From: Methanosarcinaceae archaeon
Lineage (GTDB): Archaea; Halobacteriota; Methanosarcinia; Methanosarcinales; Methanosarcinaceae
Reading direction: 5' to 3'
DNA length: 64,000 bases
Assembly (NCBI GenBank): GCA_030611265.1
Contig: JAUWQD010000001.1
Span: forward strand, 105,154 to 169,153
The stretch's first letter is position 1. Every line of letters begins with the position of its first letter. This document shows positions 33,376-42,913 of the stretch, piece after piece. The notes beneath the pieces were generated by a model. It worked only from the letters and a program-made list of their open reading frames with translations, did not search any database and was not told where the DNA came from. A program made the translations under genes and the position numbers.

Positions 33376-33897
33376 ATGAGTATTGTTGAAAAAATAATTG
33401 CTTCTGTGTTTGAATCTGATGATGCATTTCAAACAACGCTTTCAAAGGCTATCAAGGATGACTTGAATATTACTGTACTTGATTTTTCCGAGCAGGCAAA
33501 TATACCCCCAAGTACCATGTACAAGATCTTGTCAGGGAATCGGGAACCCAACATAAAAACGCTGCGCCAGATCATAAAAACTGTACGGAAACTGGAAGGT
33601 TCAGAGCATGGAGAGTTCATTGCGGTGATCGCTGCCCGCCCTGTGCTGGATAGTATTAGTGAAACAAAAAGAAAGATCGGTGGCACGCTTTTAACTATAC
33701 GGGAATATTCCGCCACTTCTATTGAGGAAGCGATCATTGCAGCTGTGCGCGCCGAGCGAGAGGGTGCAAAAGCACTTGTGTGCGCTCCGATTGTCAGTCC
33801 TACGGTCGAGAAAATATTGCGGATACCAGTTGCTACCATTATGCCAAAGAACAGTATGGTGGAAGCGATCGAACTTGCGGCGCGGAAGATTGGTTGA
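33376..33897 (+). CDS. XRE-type transcriptional regulator with ligand-domain-like C-terminus
   Basis: A 173-residue protein. The helix-turn-helix is VLDFSEQANIPPSTMYKILSG, REPNIKTLRQIIKTV (residues about 33-68). The C-terminal half (SATSIEEAIIAAVRAEREGAK, then APIVSPTVEKILRIPVATIMP) resembles the PrpR-N or periplasmic-type sensor segments. This form is common in methanogens. ATG 33376 is used because GAGAGG lies about 8 nt upstream; the open frame extends back to 33217 through AT-rich sequence without a family match. Being divergent from the ABC importer, it probably controls it. Confidence 0.8.
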   Translation: MSIVEKIIASVFESDDAFQTTLSKAIKDDLNITVLDFSEQANIPPSTMYKILSGNREPNIKTLRQIIKTVRKLEGSEHGEFIAVIAARPVLDSISETKRKIGGTLLTIREYSATSIEEAIIAAVRAEREGAKALVCAPIVSPTVEKILRIPVATIMPKNSMVEAIELAARKIG

Positions 33898-33925
33898 AAA
33901 AACGTGGCAGGTCTTAATTTCAAGT

Positions 33926-34153
33926 TTAAAGTAACTTTATGGACTCATCTGACGAAAGTCCGGCTTGCCTTATTATAGACTTTAACGTGCCCATTGGTAT
34001 TTCATTATAATTTGGAATTATGACAGTAAATGTTTCGTTGTCATTCTTTTCTTTCATTTTTATATGGCTTCCCTTTTGGGAAACAACTTGAAAGCCAATA
34101 CTGCTCAAGGCTTTTATTGTCTTATGCGCTGACAGGATGAGAAGTTTTGGCAT
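33926..34153 (-). CDS. hicA: HicA-like mRNA interferase toxin
   Basis: A 75-residue HicA of the YcfA fold: KTIKALSSIGFQVVSQKGSHIKM holds the catalytic His (SQKGSH), and VIIPNYNEIPMGTLKSIIRQAGL is the family ending. It cleaves mRNA in the classic system. GAGG lies 6 nt before ATG 34153, inside the end of hicB, so the toxin is made after the antitoxin. Confidence 0.9.
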   Translation of the reverse strand: MPKLLILSAHKTIKALSSIGFQVVSQKGSHIKMKEKNDNETFTVIIPNYNEIPMGTLKSIIRQAGLSSDESIKLL

Positions 34154-34361
34154 GTGAAACCTCAAAAGTGGTTAAAAAAGAAGTTGTTTGTGGCACCAAT
34201 ACGTCTTCATCTTCCAAATATAGTTCCACTGCTTCTTTTAAGTTTGCAACGGCTTCTTCAACTGTTTTTCCCTGACTTGCAATGTCTATATCAGGACACC
34301 ATGACACATACCAGTCATCTTCTTTATGAACTATGGCCGAAAACTTTTGCAATTGCTCCAT
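34122..34361 (-). CDS. hicB: HicB-like antitoxin
   Basis: A 79-residue HicB: FSAIVHKEDDWYVSWCPDIDI, then SQGKTVEEAVANLKEAVELYL, the partial RNase H-like fold that binds HicA. No separate DNA-binding domain follows. It precedes and overlaps hicA by 32 nt, an order (antitoxin first) seen in many HicBA pairs. A TTTTAATG element about 25 nt upstream and the lack of a ribosome site suggest a leaderless message. Confidence 0.9.
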   Translation of the reverse strand: MEQLQKFSAIVHKEDDWYVSWCPDIDIASQGKTVEEAVANLKEAVELYLEDEDVLVPQTTSFLTTFEVSHAKTSHPVSA

Positions 34362-34410
34362 GTTAAAAAGAATGGGACATACACATTAAAACGTTTTTGG
34401 CACGCGCAAA

Positions 34411-34429
34411 TACGCCGAGTGTAGGCGTA
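34411..34429. other. GC-rich hairpin between hicB and the S-layer gene
   Basis: TACGCC and GGCGTA form a 6-bp stem around GAGTGTA. It lies in the 190-nt gap between the two minus-strand genes and could terminate or protect the S-layer mRNA. No T-run follows on the plus strand. Confidence 0.4.
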
Positions 34430-34554
34430 TCAAAATATTGACAGAATGGTTTAGCCCACAGCAAAAGAATATGCCACAGGGGACACAGAGTGTTCTTATT
34501 TTTCTCTGTGTTCATCTGCGGTCTTATAGACATTTAAAAAGTAACAAAGTGAGC

Positions 34555-37500
34555 CTATCGAATGGATTCGATAAACTCAGCCACTTTTGTCGAAACCATT
34601 TCCACAGTCCAGCCGCCGGCTGTGAACATGTATCCAACTGCTACTGCTGCGAATACACCGAGTATTCCAAGAACATAGAGAGCTACTCCGCCTGATTTCT
34701 CCAGCACTTCAAAGGTACCTGACAGACCATTTGCCTCTACCAGATATGTGCCTGGCTCGTCTTTGGCAACCGTAAATTCAATGGTTGTGGACTCACTTAC
34801 ATTGAGCGCAATCTGCCGGGATTCTGTGAGATTCCCATTTATCATTAGGTCTACATTGTACTCACCTGCTGCCTTTCCGGTGTTTGATGCATCAAATGTT
34901 ATTGTAACATCTTTACCCATCTTTACCTCAAGAGGGGTTATTACAAGGTTTGAGAATTCGAACTTTGCTTCAAGTGCAAGTACCTCAAGGTTGAGTTCTG
35001 CATCCAGAAGACCTGTTTTGGTTGCAGTTAACTTGTGCATACCGGGTTCTTTCACAGTGTAGGACAAGGTACCGTCTGCTGATGTTGTACCAAGTGATTT
35101 TCCATCATAGGATACATCAACATCCTCTATCGCTTCGCCGCCAATTGCCTTTATGGTTGAGATTATTAACTGGTTGCCTTCATAAACAACGTCAGGAGAG
35201 ACTTCAATGCTCATCTTTTTTGTTTCATCCAATGGAGATATGACCTCCACCTGACCACTTGCAGATACATAACCGTCCTTTTCGACCGTGACTGTATATG
35301 TTCCCGACAGTGCAGGCTTGTAACTAATGGTTCCTTCCGTAGATGTCGAACCAACGTTGTCATCATCAAACTTCACCGCTGCATCACTTACTGTTGCGCC
35401 GCGTGATGTCACTATGATTGACACATAATCCCCCTGTTTTACAGATGTCGGCATGCTGATGTCAAGTGAATCCAGAGGCGCGGTTGAGATCTCTACGTAT
35501 GGGTAGTATCTGACAGTGCTTGAATCTGCGACCTTGAACAGGATGTCGCCCATGATCGAGATACTCTTGCCTCTTGTGAGTGAGATGGAATCATCGTTCT
35601 TCATCACAATTTCGCCGGATGTTGACGTGACTTTCATCTTTCCGTATGTGTCACCATCTTCGACAGTGATGTACTGATCCGATATCTGGAATATTCCGTC
35701 TACGAATACTGCACTGGTCTCGGCTCCCTGGAATATTGTATCAAAGTGAACAGCGATTATCGGGACGTCATCAGACGAGCCAAGGTCTTTCTCATACACA
35801 TATGTGTCACCAGCCGTGACAATACTCATATCCCCAATTTCTGAGCCGTCCTTTGAAAGGGATACTGCAACCTTGTTCCCGTCCCTGTCAACTTCAATGA
35901 TATTGAGCACATATCCTTCATCTAAAATAAGCCCTGAACCTGAATGGATGGCACGGGATTTGTCCTCATTTATCAGTACTTTGGACAACTGACCGTTTGA
36001 GATCATACTCACGGTGGAATCAGCAAATGTTGTTGTTGATGGGTATCCAGCAAAGTAATTTTCTGCCATGAAACCAACGACGTCATAGGTTTTCCATGTA
36101 CCGTACTCGAAGCTCACAGATGTAGGTATAGCTTTGTACACAAGTTTATCAGCAGGAATCGTGGTACCACTGAGTGATTCCACTTCAAGTGATTCTGTCC
36201 CTTCACCATCATCCATGTTATAGTAGAAACCTTCAAAATTGAGTGGTGTCCATTTATATTTCTCATTCTCTGCAACCGTTCCGCGCAGTTCATAGGTACC
36301 GGGCGCAGTCATATCCACAAATGGTGCAAACCGAATGGTGCCAGAATCAGCAACAAGGAATTTAATCTTGCCCATTATATCTATCGTGTTGCCTCGACTG
36401 AGAGTGAAAGAATTGTCGTTTTCCATTTCTATTTTTCCAGATGTTGAAATGATATCCATTTTGCCATAACTATCGCCATTCTTGACAGTTATGTATTCGT
36501 CAGATATCTGGAATATTCCTTTTACAAATACTGCACTCGTCTCTGCTCCCTGGAATATATTATCGAAATAAACTGCGACTATGGGTACATCATCGGCTGA
36601 ACCGAGATCTTTCTCGTAGACATAAGTTGATTTTGAAGAAAGAATTGTACTGTCTAACTCTGAACCGTCTTTTGTAAGCGTTACAAAGACCTTGTCCCCG
36701 TTCCTGTCAACCTCAACAACATTAAGAGTGTATCCGTCTTCAAGTATCAATGCCGATCCGGCATATACTGAACGTGATTTCTCCTCGTTGATCAATACTT
36801 TGGACATCTGTCCACTTGAGATGAGATTTACGTTTTCATCAGCAAACGATGTATTTGCCAATGTATACCCTGCAAAATAATTCTCTGCCATGAATCCAAT
36901 GACCTGATAAGACCCCCATGCAGTGCGCTCAAAATCAGTATTGATAGGAGTTGTAGTGTATTTCAAATTCCCGCTACCGACTGTCCTGCTACCACTGGTT
37001 AACTTTATTTCCATCGATTCTGAACCCATGCCAGAATCAAGATCATAGTAGAATCCTGAATAACTCTTTGCAGTCCATGTGTAAATTAGGGATGGTGATG
37101 TAAGTGCATCCCAGATTCGGTCGCCTGTGTAGTAGGTTTTTGACCGCACATCCCATGTCCATGTCTTTTGTTCGGTCCCATTTGCATTAGTAGCAATTGC
37201 AGTAATATTATACGAACCAACCGATGAAGTAGTGTTTACATAAGATGCGGTTGACACAGAGGTATTTGTGAAAAGAGTAACTCCATTAATGCGCCACTCA
37301 ATATCACAATCTTGATTCGCAGTGACATTGAATTCCTGAGAAACGCCTTCAATTGAATCTACAGGGCTCGTAGGATTGCTTGTTATACTCAATGAAACGT
37401 TTGTTACATTCCAATCCCATTTTTTCTGATCAGTGCCATTAACATTTTCTGCAAACACTGTGAGATTATGCATGCCAATCTGAGCAGAACTGTTGTAATA

Positions 37501-38265
37501 TGATGCTGTGACGACTGATGTATTTGTATGAAGTGTAACCCCATTAAGAATCCATGTTACATTAGCAGACTGATTTACTGTTGCTGTGAAAGTTTCTGAA
37601 TCGCCCGTATTGCTGGACACTGAAGATGAAGGCGGATTGGATAGTGTTATTGTTGGTTCTGGCGCATTCGACACATTCCAATCCCATTTTTTGGAATCAG
37701 TACCATTAACATTTTCTACAAATACTGTGAGGTTATGCATACCAAACTGAGCAGAACTGTTGTAATATGATGCTGTGACGACTGATGTATTTGTATGAAG
37801 TGTAATTCCATCAAGAATCCATGTTACATTAGCAGACTGATTTACTGTTGCTGTGAAAGTTTCTGAATCGCCCGTATTGCTGGACACTGAAGATGAAGAC
37901 GGATCATATAATGTAACTATTGGAACTGGATTGGTGACTGTCCATATCCATTCTTCCTGATCAGTACCATTTGCATTTTCAGCAAATGCAGTAACATTAT
38001 ACACGCCCTCTGGTGCAGTGGTGTTTGAATATTCAGCAAACGTTACAGATGTATTTATTGCAACATTTGAACCATTAATAAGCCATGTGACATTACATGT
38101 TTCATTTACATTAACACTGAATGCCTGAGTATCCCCAGTTGTTGTAGATGGATCTGAATCTGGTGAAGGGGTTGAAATACTCGGAGCACCCATCGCCCCA
38201 CTACAAAACAATCCCAAAATCAACAATCCAATCAAAGCAAACTTTGCATATTTTCTCATAATCAT
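34555..38265 (-). CDS. Large S-layer family glycoprotein with Ig-like repeats and two Methanosarcinales S-layer domains
   Basis: About 1236 residues. A signal peptide ends near residue 28. Four Ig-like repeats follow (residues about 29-115, 116-205, 206-292, 293-377); repeats two and three are nearly identical. Two copies of the Methanosarcinales S-layer domain (DUF1608 type) span about 383-670 and 672-930, marked by FYY-[LM]D-G-GSES-type starts, GFMAENYFAGY, SKVLINE-KSR and YVYEKDLGS. Two PEGA/Ig-like units (about 940-1100) and a CARDB-like domain lead to a C-terminal helix (VALYVLGILGVFAAVAVGY) and short cytosolic tail. Many NxS/T sequons imply glycosylation. ATG 38265 lies 7 nt after GGAAGGT; ATG 38271 is also possible. 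It is probably an S-layer or S-layer-associated adhesin. Confidence 0.9.
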   Translation of the reverse strand: MIMRKYAKFALIGLLILGLFCSGAMGAPSISTPSPDSDPSTTTGDTQAFSVNVNETCNVTWLINGSNVAINTSVTFAEYSNTTAPEGVYNVTAFAENANGTDQEEWIWTVTNPVPIVTLYDPSSSSVSSNTGDSETFTATVNQSANVTWILDGITLHTNTSVVTASYYNSSAQFGMHNLTVFVENVNGTDSKKWDWNVSNAPEPTITLSNPPSSSVSSNTGDSETFTATVNQSANVTWILNGVTLHTNTSVVTASYYNSSAQIGMHNLTVFAENVNGTDQKKWDWNVTNVSLSITSNPTSPVDSIEGVSQEFNVTANQDCDIEWRINGVTLFTNTSVSTASYVNTTSSVGSYNITAIATNANGTEQKTWTWDVRSKTYYTGDRIWDALTSPSLIYTWTAKSYSGFYYDLDSGMGSESMEIKLTSGSRTVGSGNLKYTTTPINTDFERTAWGSYQVIGFMAENYFAGYTLANTSFADENVNLISSGQMSKVLINEEKSRSVYAGSALILEDGYTLNVVEVDRNGDKVFVTLTKDGSELDSTILSSKSTYVYEKDLGSADDVPIVAVYFDNIFQGAETSAVFVKGIFQISDEYITVKNGDSYGKMDIISTSGKIEMENDNSFTLSRGNTIDIMGKIKFLVADSGTIRFAPFVDMTAPGTYELRGTVAENEKYKWTPLNFEGFYYNMDDGEGTESLEVESLSGTTIPADKLVYKAIPTSVSFEYGTWKTYDVVGFMAENYFAGYPSTTTFADSTVSMISNGQLSKVLINEDKSRAIHSGSGLILDEGYVLNIIEVDRDGNKVAVSLSKDGSEIGDMSIVTAGDTYVYEKDLGSSDDVPIIAVHFDTIFQGAETSAVFVDGIFQISDQYITVEDGDTYGKMKVTSTSGEIVMKNDDSISLTRGKSISIMGDILFKVADSSTVRYYPYVEISTAPLDSLDISMPTSVKQGDYVSIIVTSRGATVSDAAVKFDDDNVGSTSTEGTISYKPALSGTYTVTVEKDGYVSASGQVEVISPLDETKKMSIEVSPDVVYEGNQLIISTIKAIGGEAIEDVDVSYDGKSLGTTSADGTLSYTVKEPGMHKLTATKTGLLDAELNLEVLALEAKFEFSNLVITPLEVKMGKDVTITFDASNTGKAAGEYNVDLMINGNLTESRQIALNVSESTTIEFTVAKDEPGTYLVEANGLSGTFEVLEKSGGVALYVLGILGVFAAVAVGYMFTAGGWTVEMVSTKVAEFIESIR
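37396..37926 (-). repeat. Two near-identical 267-bp repeats inside the S-layer gene
   Basis: The coding units for Ig repeats two (37657-37926) and three (37396-37656) are nearly identical over most of their length, including synonymous positions, with a period of 89 codons. This shows recent duplication or gene conversion and makes the repeat number liable to change. Confidence 0.85.
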
Positions 38266-38301
38266 TAACATTACCTTCCAATAAATTTCATCAAAAAATT
38301 C

Positions 38302-39300
38302 TTACAATTTCTTACTCGCTAACTGTTCATATCCTTTTCGATTAACACACTCAACCGAACCGCTCGCCAATTCCACCATAACACCCTCGCCATCCTCAAC
38401 AACTTCCCCAATAACACTAAAATCACACGCACCGCGCGCCGCTTCTACCATATCCGAACTTACCGTGAACAACAACCCAAAATCCCCGCCTGTATAAAGC
38501 GCAAGTTCCAGCGCGCCGTTCGCACTTCCGGCAAACGCACGAACCTCATCCGCAATCGGCAGCGCGTCCTCACATATCTTAAACCCAACCCCGCCTGCAT
38601 CTGCAAGGTCATGCAGCGACATCGCAAGTCCGTCACTTATATCCATCATCGAAGTAACCGCGCCCGATCCGGCAAGCCCCTGCGCCGTCTTCGTTTGTGG
38701 CATTGGCTCAAACAGCGCACGCAAGATCGAATCACTAACCTGCGCGCTAGTATCAAGCGCACGAAGTGCCGCGCCAGCCGAACCAACATATCCGGTTACG
38801 CACACCTTATCCCCAACCTGCGCGCCACCTCTTGTCAAAAGTTCATTCTTTTTCGCGCGCCCGATGGCAGTTCCCGTGATTGTCAATTCATCATGAGTAT
38901 CGATATCGCCGCCAATAACCGTTGTACCGCATGCCTTTGCGCAATCAGCCATTCCGCGCGCAATCTCCTCAACAAACCCGACATCCGTATCAGCAGGAAA
39001 ACCGAGCGCCGAAAGGATACCAACAGGACGCGCGCCCATAGATGCAACATCGCTCAAATTCACAGCCGCAGCCATCCAGCCGATCTGCCATGGTGACATC
39101 TGCGGCGGGAAATCCGTAGTTCGATGGAGCATATCAGTCGTTACAACAAGACAGTCCTCGTCCGAAATATCAATGACGGCACAATCATCCGCGCCCGCGC
39201 CGAGCATGATCTCAGGACTGCGCGCGGAGTTGAATATCTTCGACAGGCACGCGATTAAGGGGCGCTCGCCGATTGTGGATGCAGGGGTTGTTTTAGTCAT
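38302..39300 (-). CDS. thiL: Thiamine-monophosphate kinase
   Basis: A 332-residue ThiL of the PurM/AIR-synthetase fold. GADDCAVID near the start, TTDMLHRTTDFP, NLSDVASMGARP, GGDIDTHDE and MMDISDGLAMS hold the Mg and ATP sites. It makes thiamine diphosphate from the monophosphate. A TATA-like TTATATG about 30 nt upstream and the absence of a ribosome site suggest a leaderless message. Its first 47 codons and promoter are duplicated at 40975-41153. Confidence 0.95.
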   Translation of the reverse strand: MTKTTPASTIGERPLIACLSKIFNSARSPEIMLGAGADDCAVIDISDEDCLVVTTDMLHRTTDFPPQMSPWQIGWMAAAVNLSDVASMGARPVGILSALGFPADTDVGFVEEIARGMADCAKACGTTVIGGDIDTHDELTITGTAIGRAKKNELLTRGGAQVGDKVCVTGYVGSAGAALRALDTSAQVSDSILRALFEPMPQTKTAQGLAGSGAVTSMMDISDGLAMSLHDLADAGGVGFKICEDALPIADEVRAFAGSANGALELALYTGGDFGLLFTVSSDMVEAARGACDFSVIGEVVEDGEGVMVELASGSVECVNRKGYEQLASKKL

Positions 39301-39400
39301 ATTTATACCATGCCTTTGAATACTTCATATAAATATTTTCTGTCCAAATCATCAAACTGTTCTCAATCAGCCCGATGACTTTGGACAGAATGCTTTCTTT

Positions 39401-40273
39401 TCACGCAGGCGGTATGACAATTTCGGCGGAAACCACCTGATATTTAGATGTGTGCGTGACATTCACCCTATACTGATCACCAATTTTTCCTTTTACCACG
39501 CTTGTAACTGGCATATAACTCACATTTGAAGAATCATTGTGTGCAAGTTCAATAAGGGTCATAGGACTATCTTCCCAATTCGATATATTCCAGTGAGATA
39601 TGTCCCAGCCAGACATCAAAACCGATTCATGATACCTACTTTGTGTATCAGTTGATACAACTTCTCCGGTTTTGTCGTTGGTCACCGTTACACTTGTTGT
39701 AACAGGTCCCAACACTCGACTAATTTCGTGATTTGTGAGATAGCCGTCTATTCTATAAAAGTCAAAATTGTCAGTAGTCGCTTTTTCATATTCCAATTGC
39801 AACGATAGCACAGGAAGTGGAACTTCAACGATTACCGTGCCCTCATCAATTAACCTTTCATTTTGGTATATTCTTACCTCCACGCTATGGTTACCTGCCA
39901 TCTTGAAACCGAGGAAAACCCCAATTGTGTTCTCGCCCGGCATAAGGGTTATTTCTCCTGTCAATGGAACTAGGGCACTATAGCCAAAACCAGGCCCCGA
40001 ATAAGAAGTTTCGGTAAATATCATTCTGGAAGCCGACAAACTTGTGCCGTTTTCACCAACAAAAGCATTCTTAGCATCAATAGTCACATTAACCGGAACC
40101 GATTCATTATTTTGAACAATAATACTTAACTGACTGGGCATTGACAAACCAATTCTATCTGGTGCATCCAGATCAACAATCCTGACATCATCCCGATCTC
40201 CATAATACCAATACATACCAACTGCGGCAGCCATGATAATAATCACCACAGGTATCACAAGTTCTTTTCTCAT
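39401..40273 (-). CDS. Membrane-anchored extracellular beta-domain protein
   Basis: A 290-residue protein with one N-terminal helix (VIPVVIIIMAAAVGMYWYY) and an otherwise extracellular beta-rich body: the first half resembles a CARDB/NEW3 sandwich (SIIVQNNESVPVNVTID, LMPGENTIGVFLG), the second continues with more strands and N-glycosylation sequons. No catalytic motif is seen. It overlaps the upstream winged-helix gene by 4 nt and is thus coupled to it. Function unknown. Confidence 0.75.
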   Translation of the reverse strand: MRKELVIPVVIIIMAAAVGMYWYYGDRDDVRIVDLDAPDRIGLSMPSQLSIIVQNNESVPVNVTIDAKNAFVGENGTSLSASRMIFTETSYSGPGFGYSALVPLTGEITLMPGENTIGVFLGFKMAGNHSVEVRIYQNERLIDEGTVIVEVPLPVLSLQLEYEKATTDNFDFYRIDGYLTNHEISRVLGPVTTSVTVTNDKTGEVVSTDTQSRYHESVLMSGWDISHWNISNWEDSPMTLIELAHNDSSNVSYMPVTSVVKGKIGDQYRVNVTHTSKYQVVSAEIVIPPA

Positions 40274-40839
40274 TTGACCTCACCTCTTATATCTTCAGCC
40301 AGCGAGATGTGATTGGTAAGACCATACTTCCTTTTAGCAATAATATTACGCTTCTCAAGGTTCATCAGGATTCGAGAAACTTTTGCTTTGGAAAAATTGA
40401 GATAATTCACAAGTTCGTTCTGGAGAATGACTCCTCCATTTTCCACAATAATCTTCACAGCCTTTCGCTCATCTCCCTCAAGTGCCCGCAAAATTACATC
40501 CACATTGCTTTGATCCTGTGAAACGGTGACAAGTTCCGGCGCTGTTTTCTCTGTGACCTTGATTTTTGATGGGGCGAAATTGGATGCCTTGATGCAAATC
40601 AGTATCTGTGAAATAGATATTCCACCAAGCAATCCGGCTGCAAGCAATATGTATGCGTCCTTTGTAGTATAGGAATAGGGGATCTCTATGACTTTAAATG
40701 TATCACCCTCTATCTGTATCACTACAGGAGCGCTTACAAGCAACATATTAACTGCAACTATGCTCAACAGGATGATGAGTCCTGCTGCCAGCATCAATCT
40801 TGTTCGACATCTCATCAATCGTATCATCTCGCTTGACAT
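40270..40839 (-). CDS. Membrane-bound winged-helix regulator
   Basis: A 189-residue protein with two transmembrane helices (residues about 14-33 and 60-84) separated by a short outer loop, then a cytosolic winged-helix domain (KIIVENGGVILQNELVNYLN, FSKAKVSRILMNLEKRNIIAK) like the archaeal IclR/MarR-like wHTH of membrane regulators. Membrane regulators of this form in Methanosarcina and Halobacteria control surface genes. Its operon mate encodes an extracellular protein, suggesting a sensor-regulator pair. Confidence 0.8.
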   Translation of the reverse strand: MSSEMIRLMRCRTRLMLAAGLIILLSIVAVNMLLVSAPVVIQIEGDTFKVIEIPYSYTTKDAYILLAAGLLGGISISQILICIKASNFAPSKIKVTEKTAPELVTVSQDQSNVDVILRALEGDERKAVKIIVENGGVILQNELVNYLNFSKAKVSRILMNLEKRNIIAKRKYGLTNHISLAEDIRGEVK

Positions 40840-40974
40840 AGTAATTATTATGGTTGAAACAAATGATATAATCTAAGTTTGACAACTGGCAGAAACGTAT
40901 CATATTTCTGAAACCACCGTCTGTTGATGCTGATAATTGCTTTAACTGGGGACAAGTATGTTTGATGCCGCCGT

Positions 40975-41153
40975 TTAGTTCCAGTCATATTGATAACTCC
41001 GCAGTTATTTGCGCCCGCACCGAGAATAATCTCAGGACTGCGCGCGATGAGGGGGCACTCGCCGATTGTGGATGCGGGGGTTGTTTTGGTCATATTTATG
41101 CTATGCCTTTGAATACTTCATATAAATATTTTCTGTGCAAACTTACTTCATAT
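40975..41153 (-). pseudogene. Duplicated 5' stump of thiL with its promoter
   Basis: Reading leftward from 41153, the sequence repeats the thiL promoter region (GAATACTTCATATAAATATT on the plus strand) and the first codons (MTKTTPASTIGECPLIA) up to about ThiL residue 47, with an in-frame loss of 9 codons between LIA and RSPEI. Beyond that the frame continues into unrelated sequence and stops at 40848. It cannot encode a kinase. The copied promoter may still be active. The rest of 40840-41184 holds nothing else. Confidence 0.85.
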
Positions 41154-41184
41154 AGAAAGTTAAAAGTTTCGGAATCATACAGTA

Positions 41185-42603
41185 TTAAATATCGCCTGAA
41201 AGCACAAGTTCCTCAAGTGTGAAAATATAAACACCCTGGTCTTTTGCAAACTTCACTGCTGCGGTGGTGAATCCACTTTTAGACACTACGGCGTAATGGT
41301 TTGTTCGTTCTTTATTTTTCCATATCACATGATCGGATTTTTGGATCAGGTCTTCGATTATCTTTTTGTTGAGCATTCTATTTTGCCATTTGCATTCACA
41401 AAAAAGAATGGCACCGTTTTGTTCATTCAGAGCAACGATATCGATCTCTTTCCCTTTATGCCACCATTTTCCCCATTTGGTAAAGAGCGGCAATCTGCCT
41501 GAGAAAGACAGGTTCTGCAACAGTTCACATGCAACATCTTCGAATATCGGACCAAGATACATGTTAAGATCATCTTTAACCATGTCTATTACAATATCAG
41601 ATTTTCCAATCTCTATTAGTGATGAATTTGGATAAATGTACCTGAACCAGAACCGAAAAAAGTAGTCCTGTAACACGTAATTTCCAACTCGTGTGGATCT
41701 TTCTTTTGGTAGTGTGACCGGTATGTCCCTTCTCAGTATGCTCAGTTCCGTCAGCCGTGATATGTAAGCGTAGAGTTTATTTGTTGGCACTCCTGAAAAA
41801 TGAGAAATATCATTGAAAGTGTTCTTGCCCATTGCGACTGCTTTTAAGATGGAGAAGTAGTTCGTGAAATCTCTCAGTTCTTCCATTAGAAGGAATTTTG
41901 CTTCTTTGTAGAGAAATGAATCTTTATCCATCAGGGCATTTAAAATGTTGTTATTGAGGGTCTTTTTGATGTCGAACTCCTCTGCATAACGAGGTATGCC
42001 GCCCAGCACTGCGTATGCACCTATAATGTCTTTTTGTGACCAGTTTTTGAACAGTTCTTGAAAATCAAGATAGGTCAGTGGTTGGAGGTGTATTTGACCT
42101 GTGCGCCGCCCATATATTGGGCTTGAGTATGACAGGGCTATCTTTTGCATCATGGATATGCTTGAACCGCACAGAATGAGTTTAAAGTCCATGCCCTTCC
42201 ATTTCTCGTCCCAGTAATACTGGAGTACTGAGATGAAGCCGGGATTGCTTTTATGGATGTAGGGCAGTTCATCGAATACAAGGACCATGCTCTCTTTTTC
42301 TATGAGCCTTGTAAGGTAGTCAAAGAACGCATGCCAGCTGTCGAGTGGGTTGTTCTTGAGGAAGTCATCGTCAAGTGTGAGTCCCGCAATTCTTGAATAC
42401 AAAGCTGCTAACTGTTTTTCTTTCTGGAGTTCTCCAAGCAGATAGAGGGTTTTACCCTCTGCATGGGATAGGGATTGTTTTATGAGTTCGGTTTTCCCAA
42501 CCCGCCGCCTGCCATATATTATTATCAGTTCGGATGATCCTGATGAATACTTTTCTTTGAGGAAATCCAGTTCCTTCTTGCGGTCCGTGAAAGGGATTTT
42601 CAT
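41185..42603 (-). CDS. AAA-type ATPase with DUF234-like nuclease-fold C-terminus
   Basis: A 472-residue archaeal ATPase. The N-terminal domain has RKKELDFL, Walker A YGRRRVGKTEL (residues 30-40) and Walker B MVLVFDELPY. A winged-helix segment follows in the middle, and the C-terminal DUF234 portion has a PD-(D/E)XK-like KGKEIDIVAL and ILFCECKW. This group is abundant and mobile in archaea; roles in defence or selfish replication have been proposed. No partner gene is adjacent. Confidence 0.88.
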   Translation of the reverse strand: MKIPFTDRKKELDFLKEKYSSGSSELIIIYGRRRVGKTELIKQSLSHAEGKTLYLLGELQKEKQLAALYSRIAGLTLDDDFLKNNPLDSWHAFFDYLTRLIEKESMVLVFDELPYIHKSNPGFISVLQYYWDEKWKGMDFKLILCGSSISMMQKIALSYSSPIYGRRTGQIHLQPLTYLDFQELFKNWSQKDIIGAYAVLGGIPRYAEEFDIKKTLNNNILNALMDKDSFLYKEAKFLLMEELRDFTNYFSILKAVAMGKNTFNDISHFSGVPTNKLYAYISRLTELSILRRDIPVTLPKERSTRVGNYVLQDYFFRFWFRYIYPNSSLIEIGKSDIVIDMVKDDLNMYLGPIFEDVACELLQNLSFSGRLPLFTKWGKWWHKGKEIDIVALNEQNGAILFCECKWQNRMLNKKIIEDLIQKSDHVIWKNKERTNHYAVVSKSGFTTAAVKFAKDQGVYIFTLEELVLSGDI

Positions 42604-42913
42604 ATTGAGGTATTGGTTTGTGATGTTTTAAGTTTTGTGGCTAACATAAGATGGATTATCATAATTTGAATTATGTTGTTGATCTGGTTGGTTTGTAAAA
42701 TCGAAAGGGTTTAATTTTGGATAGGATTGACCGGATGCCGTTGAATGTTCTGGCGGAAATCCTGTCCATCATGTAAATCCTGTCTGAATATATCCAATTG
42801 CTGCAATGGGTGCAAGGAAAATTGCATCAAATCGTATATCGTGAACTACTCCTTCCCCCACCATACAGCAAAGAAGGAGATTCTTGCTTCATCCTTCAAA
42901 ATTACACCCATGC
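42604..42913. other. Gene-free region with a short direct repeat
   Basis: No gene was found. AAATCCTGTC occurs at about 42758 and again (AAATCCTGTCTG) at about 42776 separated by CATCATGT; such tandem TAAATCCTGT words are frequent beside integrated elements. The promoter of the AAA ATPase lies at the left end. Confidence 0.4.
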
